NCBI RefSeq assembly: GCF_024220585.1
Contig: NZ_JAMXKF010000005.1
Coordinates: 310,289 to 374,288, forward strand
Source of the DNA: Dyadobacter diqingensis
GTDB lineage: Bacteria; Bacteroidota; Bacteroidia; Cytophagales; Spirosomataceae
Reading direction: 5' to 3'
Length of the DNA: 64,000 nucleotides
Shown: positions 53,322 through 61,532 of the stretch, piece after piece
How the letters are laid out: the number at the start of each line of letters is the position of its first letter
How positions within the stretch are numbered: position 1 is the stretch's first letter
The notes under the pieces: generated by a model
What the model saw: the letters and a program-made list of their open reading frames with translations, nothing else
Databases searched by the model: none
Told to the model about the DNA's origin: nothing
Made by a program: the position numbers and the translations under genes

Positions 53322-54398
53322 ATGAGCACCACACAAAATCAATTTAACAATTCAGACAAACTGATCACAAAAATTACTGCCTGGGTTGCCGGGGTCATCC
53401 TGATCGGGTTGTCTATCTGGGGACTAACAACCCTATGGGAGTTATGGAAATATGAAGTGACCGAAGACGCACAAATAGAGGAATACATCAATCCGGTAAC
53501 TTCACGGGTCGGCGGGTACGTACGGGAAATCCGGTATGAGGAAAACCAGTCGGTGAAAAAGGGCGACACACTGCTGATTATCGATAACAGGGAGTATCAG
53601 CTGGAACAGGAAGAGGCGGAAGCGGCGTTGCTGAACGCGAAAGCGCAAATCGGGGTATTGCAAAGTTCTGTGCAGACGACCTCGAAAAACGCTACGGTGA
53701 ACGAGGGACAAATAGCCGCAGCAAAGGCGAAACTGTGGCATCAGGAGCAGGAATTTGTCCGTTATGAAAAGTTATTGCAGGTAGAAGCGGTCACACAGCA
53801 GCAGTTTGAAAATGTAAAAACTGCGCTGGAAGTGGCGAAGGCGGAATATAAATCGGTTCAGGATGCTTACCAGGCTTCTTTATCAAAAGTGAACGACATT
53901 GAGGTACAACGCGAGGTGGCTTTGGCCGAGATCAAAAGGAGAGAGGCGGTTGTGGACCGGAACAGGCTGGATGTTTCGTATACCGTCATCACAGCGCCGT
54001 ACGATGGTAAGATGGGTAGAAAAACCATTCAAAACGGACAAATGATTCAGGCCGGACAAACGCTTGCTTTTATTGTCGACCAGCATGAGGGAAAGTGGGT
54101 TATTGCAAACTTTAAGGAAACCCAGATCAGGCACATGCACACGGGACAGCTTGTAGATATTGAAGCCGACGCTTTGCCAGGCGAGCATTTTAACGGAAGA
54201 ATTGTATCCTTATCGCCGGCAACGGGTTCGAGATTCTCATTGCTTCCTCCCGATAACTCAACCGGGAATTTTGTGAAAATTACACAGCGGATTCCGGTAA
54301 GGATATTGCTTACTGATGCAAAATCAAAGATAGATTATCTGCGGGCAGGTATGAATGCGATTGTGATGGTTAAGAAAGGAACTTTAAGTAATGAATGA
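53322..54398 (+). CDS. EmrA/HlyD-type membrane fusion protein
   Basis: 358 residues. One N-terminal TM (ITAWVAGVILIGLSIWGLTTL, about 17-37), first lipoyl half TEDAQIEEYINPVTSRVGGYV (about 45-65) with VKKGDTLLIIDNREY, a long coiled-coil hairpin (about 80-205), second lipoyl half SYTVITAPYDGKMG (about 223), and a beta-barrel domain. It spans the periplasm between an inner-membrane pump and a TolC channel. It starts 5 bases after the TolC-like gene and overlaps the MFS gene by 8 bases, so all three form one operon. Confidence 0.93.
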   Translation: MSTTQNQFNNSDKLITKITAWVAGVILIGLSIWGLTTLWELWKYEVTEDAQIEEYINPVTSRVGGYVREIRYEENQSVKKGDTLLIIDNREYQLEQEEAEAALLNAKAQIGVLQSSVQTTSKNATVNEGQIAAAKAKLWHQEQEFVRYEKLLQVEAVTQQQFENVKTALEVAKAEYKSVQDAYQASLSKVNDIEVQREVALAEIKRREAVVDRNRLDVSYTVITAPYDGKMGRKTIQNGQMIQAGQTLAFIVDQHEGKWVIANFKETQIRHMHTGQLVDIEADALPGEHFNGRIVSLSPATGSRFSLLPPDNSTGNFVKITQRIPVRILLTDAKSKIDYLRAGMNAIVMVKKGTLSNE

Positions 54399-55983
54399 CG
54401 TGCACAAGCCCTTATTCAAACCCTGGGTTCCGGAGTGGTTGATCCGTGGAAGCATCGGCTTGATGATGCTTCCGCTGCTCGCACTTTTCGGGTTGTTTAC
54501 CAGTAACATCAGCGCCACGGCTGGTTATTATGGTATCGAACCCATCGACGTTCAGTATTCCACGATCGTTTACTACGCAGCCCTCGCGAGTTTTTATTCC
54601 CTCGAACAGCGGTTTTTTAATTATCTGCCAACGAAACAGTACTTCATCATCAACGTGGTTTTACTGATGGCCACCTGTTACGTCTGTTATTATACCCGCA
54701 GTCCGTTTGTCTTTTTTTTGACCCGATTTTTGCAGGGGATATTCACGGGAGGGATCAACAGTGTTTGTATCACGCTAATATTTCGGCGACTTTCCGACGA
54801 GCGGTCCAGAGAAGTAGGCTATTCCGTTTTTTACGGTTTGCTGGTTATTTCCTCGCCGCTTGTCATGTTTACCGCGTCGTTGATTATTGAATACTTCGAT
54901 TACCAGGCGTTGTATAAAGCGATGATTTATATGGTTTTACCGGGATCAATCTTGCTGATGGGTATCATGAACAATATCAGGCTTGGAAGACGATTTCCTT
55001 TGTATCAGCTCGACTGGGCCAGTTTTATTTATTACGCCTGTTTTTTATGCCTGTTCGGGTATGTGTTGATTTACGGTCAAACCAATTACTGGCTCGAAAA
55101 TTTCCACATCTGGACCTGTATCGGCGCCTTACTTTTAATCATTCCCTTGTTTGTTATCCGGCAGGTTAATCTGAAACGGCCTTTTTTGAATTTGGCAGTA
55201 TTCAAATATTCTAATTTTCGCATCGGGGCGTTTTTGCTTATCCCGTTTTACATCTGCCGCGGTTCGCTGAACATTACTTCCAATTATTTTGAAGCTGTGC
55301 TTGGTATGGATCCGATCCACGTATCGGAGTTGATGCTGGCCAATATGATCGGTGTTGCGGTCAGTGTGCTGGTTTCCTCGCGGTTAATCCTGCTAAAAAA
55401 ACCGATGCGGATGATCTGGCTGAGCGGTTTTGGTTTCCTGTTGCTTTTTCATGGCTGGATGTATTTTCTTTTTTCCACCGAGGCTGACGCGTCTACTTTT
55501 ATCCTGCCTCTGATCGTTCAGGGGCTTGGCGCCGGCACCATTATGACACCGCTGATTATTTTCACGGTGTCATCCGTTCCCGCCGTGATCGGCAGCTCGG
55601 CTTCCATGGCCGGAATTTTATTTCGTTTTACCGGTTTTACGCTGAGTATGGCGATGATCACGTCCTTTCAGTTATTCTCCAAAAGTACGCACCAGGAGGA
55701 CTTCCGAAATCAGGTCACGCTTTTGAGCACAGTAGCAACAGACAGACTTGCCGGCTATCAACATCAAATGGAGTCACACGGCATTCCCCGTGATCAGGCT
55801 GCTAAAATGGCAACGGGTTTATTGCATAAGGCGGTTGAAAAGCAAATGCTGTTGCGTTATGCCATGGATTACTATGCGTGGATCTGCTGGGGAATTTTGT
55901 TCGTGATGCTGCTGATTGCTTTGTATCCCTATTTCAGCCACACCGTACTTAACTTGAAGACGCGGCAGCCGGAGCCTTATTGA
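54391..55983 (+). CDS. EmrB-like MFS drug efflux transporter (DHA2 type)
   Basis: 530 residues with about 14 hydrophobic segments, the DHA2 number. TM1-2 and the loop differ from textbook EmrB, but TRFLQGIFTGGINSVCITLIFRRLSDERSREVGYS (about 110-145) has the motif B/C character, and GLGAGTIMTPLIIFTVSSVPA (about 373) the late conserved helix. It overlaps the fusion protein gene, so it should act as the proton-driven inner-membrane part of a tripartite exporter. With the outer-membrane partner interrupted, the system may be inactive or use another TolC. Confidence 0.9.
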   Translation: MNDVHKPLFKPWVPEWLIRGSIGLMMLPLLALFGLFTSNISATAGYYGIEPIDVQYSTIVYYAALASFYSLEQRFFNYLPTKQYFIINVVLLMATCYVCYYTRSPFVFFLTRFLQGIFTGGINSVCITLIFRRLSDERSREVGYSVFYGLLVISSPLVMFTASLIIEYFDYQALYKAMIYMVLPGSILLMGIMNNIRLGRRFPLYQLDWASFIYYACFLCLFGYVLIYGQTNYWLENFHIWTCIGALLLIIPLFVIRQVNLKRPFLNLAVFKYSNFRIGAFLLIPFYICRGSLNITSNYFEAVLGMDPIHVSELMLANMIGVAVSVLVSSRLILLKKPMRMIWLSGFGFLLLFHGWMYFLFSTEADASTFILPLIVQGLGAGTIMTPLIIFTVSSVPAVIGSSASMAGILFRFTGFTLSMAMITSFQLFSKSTHQEDFRNQVTLLSTVATDRLAGYQHQMESHGIPRDQAAKMATGLLHKAVEKQMLLRYAMDYYAWICWGILFVMLLIALYPYFSHTVLNLKTRQPEPY

Positions 55984-56010
55984 TTGTTGTGCCAGCTGGT
56001 CGTAGAAAGT

Positions 56011-56340
56011 CTATTCGATTAGCATGCTGAGCATTACTTCTTTTAATGCGTTAATTTCTTTTTGGGATAGTTCGCCGATTTTTGAGCCTATACGGGTACG
56101 GTCGACAACTCTTATCTGATCGGTTGCGATCGAGCCTTTCCTGGCTGAAACCATACAATCCACACGCCACGGGTAGTTTTTTATGGTGGACGTTATGGGT
56201 ATTACAATAATGGTTCGAAGATATTGATTCATTTCGTCAGGGCTTACCACAACACAGGGTCGTGCTCTGGCAATTTTTCTTCCCAGTGTCGGATCGAGTG
56301 AAATCCAGTATACTTCATACTGGTTGATACTTTTTACCAT
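56011..56340 (-). CDS. MazF/PemK-type endoribonuclease toxin
   Basis: 109 residues from the ATG at 56340; a GTG two codons upstream is also possible. The family pattern is clear: QYEVYWISLDPTLGRKIARARPCVVVSPDEMN, TIIVIPITSTIKNYPWRV, GSIATDQIRVVDRTRIGSKIGELS. MazF toxins cleave mRNA at short specific sequences. The start lies inside the last codons of the antitoxin gene, so translation is coupled. It converges on the MFS gene with only 27 bases between the stops. Confidence 0.92.
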   Translation of the reverse strand: MVKSINQYEVYWISLDPTLGRKIARARPCVVVSPDEMNQYLRTIIVIPITSTIKNYPWRVDCMVSARKGSIATDQIRVVDRTRIGSKIGELSQKEINALKEVMLSMLIE

Positions 56341-56582
56341 GTCCACTCGTCGTTGTCAAATTCACTGGACAGATCGCCAAGTAACAATTCGTCATCTCCA
56401 GCCTGCCGCATTTCCTTTGCTGCGTCTGCCCAGCCTTGACGAGGGTCGGGTTTTATAACAATGGTGCCATTGTCCACTTCAATTTGAACGCTTGACCGGA
56501 ATGTTAAATTTAGCTGTCGTAAAAGTGTGGAAGGCAGAATTATTCCCTGGCTATTGCCAATATTGATGATGTTAGCTTTCAT
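56334..56582 (-). CDS. MazE/AbrB-type antitoxin
   Basis: 82 residues from the ATG at 56582 (MKANIINIGNSQGIILPSTLL); the 30 codons open upstream are not protein-like. The N-terminal swapped-hairpin DNA-binding domain shows IGNSQGIILP and VQIEVDNGTIVIKP. The acidic C-terminal tail (DDELLGDLSSEFDNDEWTW when read through the Leu-rich part) is the toxin-wrapping element. Overlaps the toxin start. Confidence 0.9.
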   Translation of the reverse strand: MKANIINIGNSQGIILPSTLLRQLNLTFRSSVQIEVDNGTIVIKPDPRQGWADAAKEMRQAGDDELLLGDLSSEFDNDEWTW

Positions 56583-56640
56583 GATGTTATAACTGAAAAT
56601 ATGCTGCAACACAAATATAACATTTTTTGGTATAACAATC
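56583..56640 (-). promoter_or_regulatory. Promoter/operator region of the mazEF-like pair
   Basis: On the minus strand TGTTATA occurs twice (GTTATACCAAAAAATGTTAT) and GTTATAA again just before the start codon, suggesting autoregulatory half-sites. TATATTTG at 56612-56619 fits the phylum's -7 box. Confidence 0.4.
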
Positions 56641-56694
56641 TGATATGCGAATTCCCTTCCCGATTTCGACAAATCGGTATTGTTTTTCAGTGTT

Positions 56695-57573
56695 TTACTT
56701 TTCAGAAATAGACTTTTTCCTAAAAACCTCCGGGCTCATACCGACTTCTTTTTTGAAGAACTTGGTGAAATAAGAGTTATCGTTGAAGTTGAGTTTATAG
56801 GCTATCTCAGAAACACTCAGGCCGAGATTTACAAGTAGTCGCTTAGCTTCCAGCACCACGCGGTTGCGGATCACTTCGCCTGCCTGCATACCCAGATGCT
56901 CCTTGCACAACGCGTTCAGGTGGTTGGGAGTTATGTTTAATAACTCGGCATATTCGCTGGGAAGTCTGGTTTCGAGATAATTTTTTTCAATCAACTTCTG
57001 AAAATTGCTTAAAACCGGATTGGACTGAAACGGTGTGTTGTTAGGTTTATTGAGAGAAATGCTCTGCTCGATTGTAATAAATATCCGTAAAAGCAGCACC
57101 CGAAGCATATCTTCTTTGAAAACCTGATGTTGTTGTGATTGTGTGATCAGATCCTCAAAAAGATCAGTTACCGGCTTTTGAACACCGCTTGACAGGTTAA
57201 TGACACTCTCCGTCGTAATCCCGTTAAAGAATGAAAATGCACCGATATATTCCGGTCTGAGCAGAAATGACTGGAAAAAGTTGCCTGAAAAATTAACCAC
57301 ATACCCATCCACCTGCCCCTCAAAATCCCAGGAGTGCACCTGCCCTGGCGTCATAAAATATATCTGATACGGCCTTACATCAAAATGATTAAAATCAATG
57401 GTGTGCCTGCCGCCACCTTCGGTAAAAAAAAGCAGGTGAAAAAAACTGTGGCGGTGTGGTGCAGTCAGGTTGGGGTGGATGGCCAGATATTCCGCAAACC
57501 GGCTAATCATAATATCATCTTCCCGGTACGCGGAAAGTGTGCTGATATCCACTCTTGGAATATTGGTCTGCAT
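56695..57573 (-). CDS. AraC-family regulator, divergent from the pirin gene
   Basis: 292 residues. Cupin-type N-terminal domain (HRHSFFHLLFFTEGGGRHTID, IYFMTPGQVHSWDF) and a C-terminal AraC double HTH (about 190-288) with YAELLNITPNHLNALCKEHLG and SVSEIAYKLNFNDNSYFTKFFKKEVGMSPEVFRK. The cupin plus HxxF...GQVH pattern is usual for sensors of small organic ligands. It is transcribed away from the pirin-osmC genes across 157 bases that contain an inverted repeat, so control of that operon is likely. Confidence 0.92.
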   Translation of the reverse strand: MQTNIPRVDISTLSAYREDDIMISRFAEYLAIHPNLTAPHRHSFFHLLFFTEGGGRHTIDFNHFDVRPYQIYFMTPGQVHSWDFEGQVDGYVVNFSGNFFQSFLLRPEYIGAFSFFNGITTESVINLSSGVQKPVTDLFEDLITQSQQHQVFKEDMLRVLLLRIFITIEQSISLNKPNNTPFQSNPVLSNFQKLIEKNYLETRLPSEYAELLNITPNHLNALCKEHLGMQAGEVIRNRVVLEAKRLLVNLGLSVSEIAYKLNFNDNSYFTKFFKKEVGMSPEVFRKKSISEK

Positions 57574-57649
57574 TGTTTCATTTCATTTGGGTTTTCAAAT
57601 CTAATCAGTAGCGTTGCAAATTCAGCGGCTTTTGGCTTTACAGATTAAA

Positions 57650-57681
57650 TTATTATCGCTTTTGATTAAATCGGATAATAA
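57650..57681. promoter_or_regulatory. Inverted repeat in the araC-pirin intergenic region
   Basis: TTATTATC (57650-57657) faces GATAATAA (57674-57681); AGAT and ATCT flank it symmetrically with small offsets. It lies 50-80 bases before the pirin start. Possible regulator site. Confidence 0.35.
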
Positions 57682-57730
57682 TATCTAACTTTTGCTTCCA
57701 AACACAAACCTGAATTTTTCGCCAAAGAAG

Positions 57731-58624
57731 ATGTCCAATATCAATCTCATAATAGAAGAGCGCCCCCGAAATATCGGTAACTTTATGGTGGGGCGGCTGC
57801 TGCCGTTTTCAGGCAAAAGGATGGTCGGACCTTTTATTTTTATCGACCACATGGGGCCTGCAAAAATGAATGACCATCAGAATATGGATGTCCCGCCACA
57901 CCCGCACATCGGACTTTCTACGCTGACTTATCTCTTTGAGGGCAACGTGATGCATAAAGACAGCCTCGGAACAGAAATTGAAATCAAACCGGGACAGGTT
58001 AACTGGATGACCGCCGGGGCCGGCATTGTCCATTCGGAAAGAACACCGGAATATCTGCGTCATTCGGACAAAGAGCTCCATGGCCTACAAATATGGGTAG
58101 CTTTGCCAAAGGACCTGGAACAGATGGAGCCGGAATTTTTCCATGCATCCGAAACTGAATTGCCTCAATGGCAAGAAAACGGCGTGTCGTTCAAGCTGAT
58201 TGCAGGCTCGCTTATGAACCGCCAATCGCCCGTTCCCGTATTTAGTCCACTTTATTATCTGGAAATCAAAACCACCGAAGCGAGGTCGGTGAAAATTGGC
58301 AGCGAGCTGTATGGTGAAGCGGGCTTGTATATTTTGGAAGGGCAGATTGAAGCTGAAGGGAATACGTATCTCCCCAAACAGCTTTTGGTTGCCAAGGAAA
58401 CGCAGCTTTGCGAGTTTTTCATGACTGAAAACACGACCGTATATATTTTTGGCGGAGAACCTTTTCCAGAGGAAAGGTTTATTTACTGGAATTTTGTGGC
58501 CACTACGCAGGAATTGATTGATCAGGCAAAGGAAAACTGGCTGGCACAAAACTTCAAACCCGTTCCCGGCGAAACCGGTTTCGTCCCGCTTCCTCCTGAG
58601 ACCAATAACCTAAAAAGAAAATAA
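57731..58624 (+). CDS. Pirin-family protein (quercetinase-like bicupin)
   Basis: 297 residues from the ATG at 57731, which follows an AAAGAAG that could act as ribosome-binding site; 13 upstream codons are non-coding in character. Bicupin with metal ligands visible in DVPPHPHIGLSTLTYLFEG (two His), HKDSLG and GIVHSERTPE. FIFIDHMGPAKM and GLQIWVALP are family hallmarks. Pirins act as quercetin dioxygenases or as redox-sensing regulators. The stop overlaps the osmC start by one base (TAATG), so the two are coupled. Confidence 0.92.
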   Translation: MSNINLIIEERPRNIGNFMVGRLLPFSGKRMVGPFIFIDHMGPAKMNDHQNMDVPPHPHIGLSTLTYLFEGNVMHKDSLGTEIEIKPGQVNWMTAGAGIVHSERTPEYLRHSDKELHGLQIWVALPKDLEQMEPEFFHASETELPQWQENGVSFKLIAGSLMNRQSPVPVFSPLYYLEIKTTEARSVKIGSELYGEAGLYILEGQIEAEGNTYLPKQLLVAKETQLCEFFMTENTTVYIFGGEPFPEERFIYWNFVATTQELIDQAKENWLAQNFKPVPGETGFVPLPPETNNLKRK

Positions 58625-59019
58625 TGGCAAAAGTATTCGCAAGCATCGGAACTGCACTTTACAAAACCGAAATAAAAACCGCAACCAATAGCATTATCGC
58701 CGATGAACCTCTTTCGGCGGGAGGGATGGACCTCGGTTTTTCTCCCGAAGAATTGCTGGCATCTGCGCTGGCTGCCTGTACCTGCGGTACGTTGCGGATG
58801 TATGCAAACCGAAAGGGTTGGCTGGAATTAACCGCAATTCATGTGGAAGTCGAGTTTTCAAGAGATGTTCAACAGAATGTGTCCCAAATGAACCGGAAGA
58901 TTGAAGTTATCGGTGATTTGAATGACGAGCAGAAAACGAGGCTCCTTGCCATTGCCAACAAGTGTCCGATTCACAATACGTTAACTCATACCATCACCAT
59001 TGATACGACACTGGATTGA
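58624..59019 (+). CDS. OsmC/Ohr-family peroxide-detoxifying protein
   Basis: 131 residues. Catalytic Cys in ALAACTCGTLRMYANRKG (about 47-64), the Glu-containing FSPEELLASAL before it, and the second Cys in ANKCPIHNTLT (about 117-127). This is OsmC-like length and spacing, acting on organic hydroperoxides. Translationally coupled to the pirin gene. The family is usually induced by stress, in keeping with its redox-related neighbours. Confidence 0.92.
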   Translation: MAKVFASIGTALYKTEIKTATNSIIADEPLSAGGMDLGFSPEELLASALAACTCGTLRMYANRKGWLELTAIHVEVEFSRDVQQNVSQMNRKIEVIGDLNDEQKTRLLAIANKCPIHNTLTHTITIDTTLD

Positions 59020-59158
59020 GTAATTTAGGAGTTGGATAACGCATGATTTCAGAGGCCGGAGTCATAAGTCCTGTGCCAATATGGAAAGTTGAATTCGTTT
59101 TATTACAGTTTTATTTTTAATTTATCTTGTAATCATCACCATTAAACTTTGGACTACT

Positions 59159-59731
59159 ATGAAAAGGATTTCACTGCTTATTCTGTTATCGGTTTTGTCG
59201 TTTACGTCGTTCGCTCAAACGGTCTGGAAATCTGATAAAGCACATTCTCAGCTTAAATTTGATATTACGCATCTTGGGGTTTCAACGGTGTCCGGCGCGT
59301 TTACCGATTTTGATGCGACTATCAAAGCGGCCAAACCGGATTTTAGCGATGCAGTTTTTACGTTAAATGCCAAAACAGCGTCCATTAACACGGGCGTGGA
59401 GAAACGTAACGATCATTTGAAGTCGGCTGACTTTTTCGATGCGACGACTAATCCCGAGCTGACTTTCAAAAGTACAGGCGTAAAGAAAGTAAGCGATGGA
59501 AAATATCAGCTAACGGGTGATCTGACGATGCACGGTGTTACCAAGTCTGTGACTTTGGATCTTTGGTACCGGGGTACCATCGCAAACCCGATGAACAAAA
59601 AACCTGTGGCAGGTTTCCGGGCAACGGGCAGTGTAAAGCGTGCTGACTTTGGAATTGGCCCCAAATTCCCTGCACCGATGCTGAGTGAAGAGGTCTGGAT
59701 TATTGCTGACGGTGAATTTGGTCAGGAGTAA
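59159..59731 (+). CDS. YceI-family periplasmic lipid-binding protein
   Basis: 190 residues. Signal peptide KRISLLILLSVLSFTSFA-QT. Family motifs WKSDKAHSQLKFDITHLGVSTVSGAFTDFD, NTGVEKRNDHLKSADFFDA, and LTMHGVTKSVTLDLWYRG. YceI proteins form a lipocalin-like barrel that binds isoprenoid chains. Full family length. 91 bases before the reductase gene on the same strand; the pair may be cotranscribed with the pirin-osmC group, though 139 bases separate them from osmC. Confidence 0.94.
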   Translation: MKRISLLILLSVLSFTSFAQTVWKSDKAHSQLKFDITHLGVSTVSGAFTDFDATIKAAKPDFSDAVFTLNAKTASINTGVEKRNDHLKSADFFDATTNPELTFKSTGVKKVSDGKYQLTGDLTMHGVTKSVTLDLWYRGTIANPMNKKPVAGFRATGSVKRADFGIGPKFPAPMLSEEVWIIADGEFGQE

Positions 59732-59822
59732 TTATGGTACTATCGGCTTTCGGGGACCGGTCGCGGGCTGAATTTGCCGGAAGCCGGTATAAGTTGCTTT
59801 TGAAAAAACTAATATTGGATAT

Positions 59823-60392
59823 ATGTACAATCTGAAAATTATTACGTCGACAGTCAGGCCGGGAAGAAAAGGCCCGCTCGTTGCGGCCTGGATTAGTGAA
59901 ATTGCTAAAAATCATGGAGCGTTTAATGTAGAGCTGCTGGATCTGGCGGAGATAAAATTGCCGCTGATGGATGAAGCCAATCATCCGACCATGCAGCAAT
60001 ACGAGCATGAGCATACCAGAAAATGGAGTGCAAAAATCAACGAGGCTGATGCTTTCATTTTTGTAACTGCTGAGTATGATTTCAATTATCCGGCGCCGCT
60101 GAGAAATGCGCTGGAATATTTGTTTCACGAATGGGGATACAAAGCGGCAGGTATTGTCAGTTATGGCGGGATATCGGCTGGAACGAGGGCGGCTAACAGC
60201 CTGAAATCCGACTTGTCAACGTTTAAAATGGTGCCAATTTATGAGGCGGTGAATTTCCCTCTGTTTACCCAGTATATCACCGAAGAAGGTGCTTTCGTTC
60301 CGGCAGACTCCGCACACCGCTCAGCCGATAACATGCTGAAAGAGCTTGCCCGGTGGACAAAAGGATTGAAAATTGTTAAGGAAAATAAGTAA
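59823..60392 (+). CDS. NADPH-dependent FMN reductase / azoreductase-like flavoprotein
   Basis: 189 residues, flavodoxin-like fold: STVRPGRKGPLVAAWI (about 8-23) for the FMN phosphate, the LDLAEIKLPLMDEANHP region, and the isoalloxazine loop AEYDFNYPAPLRNALEYLF (about 80-98), then GYKAAGIVSYGGISAGTRA. Reduces flavins or quinones with NADPH. Convergent with cydB, sharing a bidirectional hairpin terminator. Confidence 0.92.
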   Translation: MYNLKIITSTVRPGRKGPLVAAWISEIAKNHGAFNVELLDLAEIKLPLMDEANHPTMQQYEHEHTRKWSAKINEADAFIFVTAEYDFNYPAPLRNALEYLFHEWGYKAAGIVSYGGISAGTRAANSLKSDLSTFKMVPIYEAVNFPLFTQYITEEGAFVPADSAHRSADNMLKELARWTKGLKIVKENK

Positions 60393-60430
60393 TAAAAGAG
60401 GCTTAACACGATTCGATGGAATCAACCTTC

Positions 60431-60459
60431 AGAAGTCAAGTTTTCAAAACTTGACTTCT
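60431..60459. terminator. Bidirectional terminator between the reductase and cydB
   Basis: AGAAGTCAAGTTTT (60431-60444) and AAAACTTGACTTCT (60446-60459) are perfect 14-base arms around one base. The palindrome sits one base from the cydB stop. The same 19-base half-sequence occurs at 6017. Confidence 0.8.
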
Positions 60460-60460
60460 C

Positions 60461-61480
60461 TCATTCCGCCACATAATCCACCTTCTTTTTCTGGAAACTG
60501 TAAATGAGGTAAAAGAGGGCGGGAAGGATAAAAATACTTCCAATGAGCAGAGCCATCGCTAATGCTTCGATCGCCTTTTCGTGGCCGCTGTGTTCAATCA
60601 GTGAAAGATAACCCCCGTTTTTCAGGATTACAATGTTAGGATAGTGCCGGTACGTGGTTGTCAAAAGAATCATGGTTACCTGAAATCCGGCGAGTACACG
60701 CAGGATATTTCTTTTGCCTTTGTAAAATAAATACCAAAGCAGGATCAGTGATAACGTGGCCGCTGAAATGGCAATGATGCCAACGGTATTTCCAAATACC
60801 CAGTCGATCAGAGGAATACCTTCTGCCAATGCCGACATAAACACGAGCACGCCACTGATTACTGCGGCAATGTTGAAGGCTTTGGCTTTGCGTTCAAATC
60901 GCGTACGGTCGTGGTCATTATCTGCTTCTCCGATCAGAAATACGGCAGCCAAAAAACCACAGATGGCAACGGTAAAAAGTCCCACTGAAATGGAAAACCA
61001 GTGAAGCCAGCTGAAAATATATGCATCCATGAAGTTGTCGGCTTCCGGATCGATATGGCCCGACACAGCACTACCGGCAATAATGCCGAGGAAAAATGGG
61101 GTGATGAAACTGGAATAGGCGAAAATCGGATTGTAAATATCTTGCATATCATCCTTTACCGCATCATAATGCCGGAAGGTGAAAGCAGTTCCTCTTGCGA
61201 TAATCCCCCAAAGCATAATGGTCAGCGGAATGTGCAGATTCACCGACATGGTGCTGTAAATCGTTGGAAAACCAACGAACAGGATCACGATGGCAATGAT
61301 CAGCCACATATGGTTGGCTTCCCATATAGGGCCGATGGCTTCGTAAAGGGTTTTGCGCGTCTGGATTTTATTGGCTTTTGATGTAAACAACTCAATAATA
61401 CCTGCGCCAAAATCAGCACCTCCTAAAAGAAGATAAAGCAAAATAGATGTCCAGAGATATATGATGACGACGTATAACAT
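60461..61480 (-). CDS. cydB: Cytochrome bd oxidase subunit II
   Basis: 339 residues from the ATG at 61480 (MLYVVIIYLWTSILLYLLLG); an upstream extension of 31 codons overlaps cydA and is not membrane-like. GGADFGAGIIELFTSK near the N-terminus, GPIWEANHMWLIIAIVILFVGFPTIYS (about 55-82) and about eight to nine membrane helices are typical. CydB scaffolds CydA in the inner-membrane menaquinol oxidase that reduces O2 at low oxygen. 52 bases after cydA. No CydX-like mini-ORF follows, since the terminator starts directly. Confidence 0.95.
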   Translation of the reverse strand: MLYVVIIYLWTSILLYLLLGGADFGAGIIELFTSKANKIQTRKTLYEAIGPIWEANHMWLIIAIVILFVGFPTIYSTMSVNLHIPLTIMLWGIIARGTAFTFRHYDAVKDDMQDIYNPIFAYSSFITPFFLGIIAGSAVSGHIDPEADNFMDAYIFSWLHWFSISVGLFTVAICGFLAAVFLIGEADNDHDRTRFERKAKAFNIAAVISGVLVFMSALAEGIPLIDWVFGNTVGIIAISAATLSLILLWYLFYKGKRNILRVLAGFQVTMILLTTTYRHYPNIVILKNGGYLSLIEHSGHEKAIEALAMALLIGSIFILPALFYLIYSFQKKKVDYVAE

Positions 61481-61532
61481 ATCAATTTTGAATGAGTGAT
61501 GAAATAAGTGAATGCCGTTGCGACAGTCCGGG

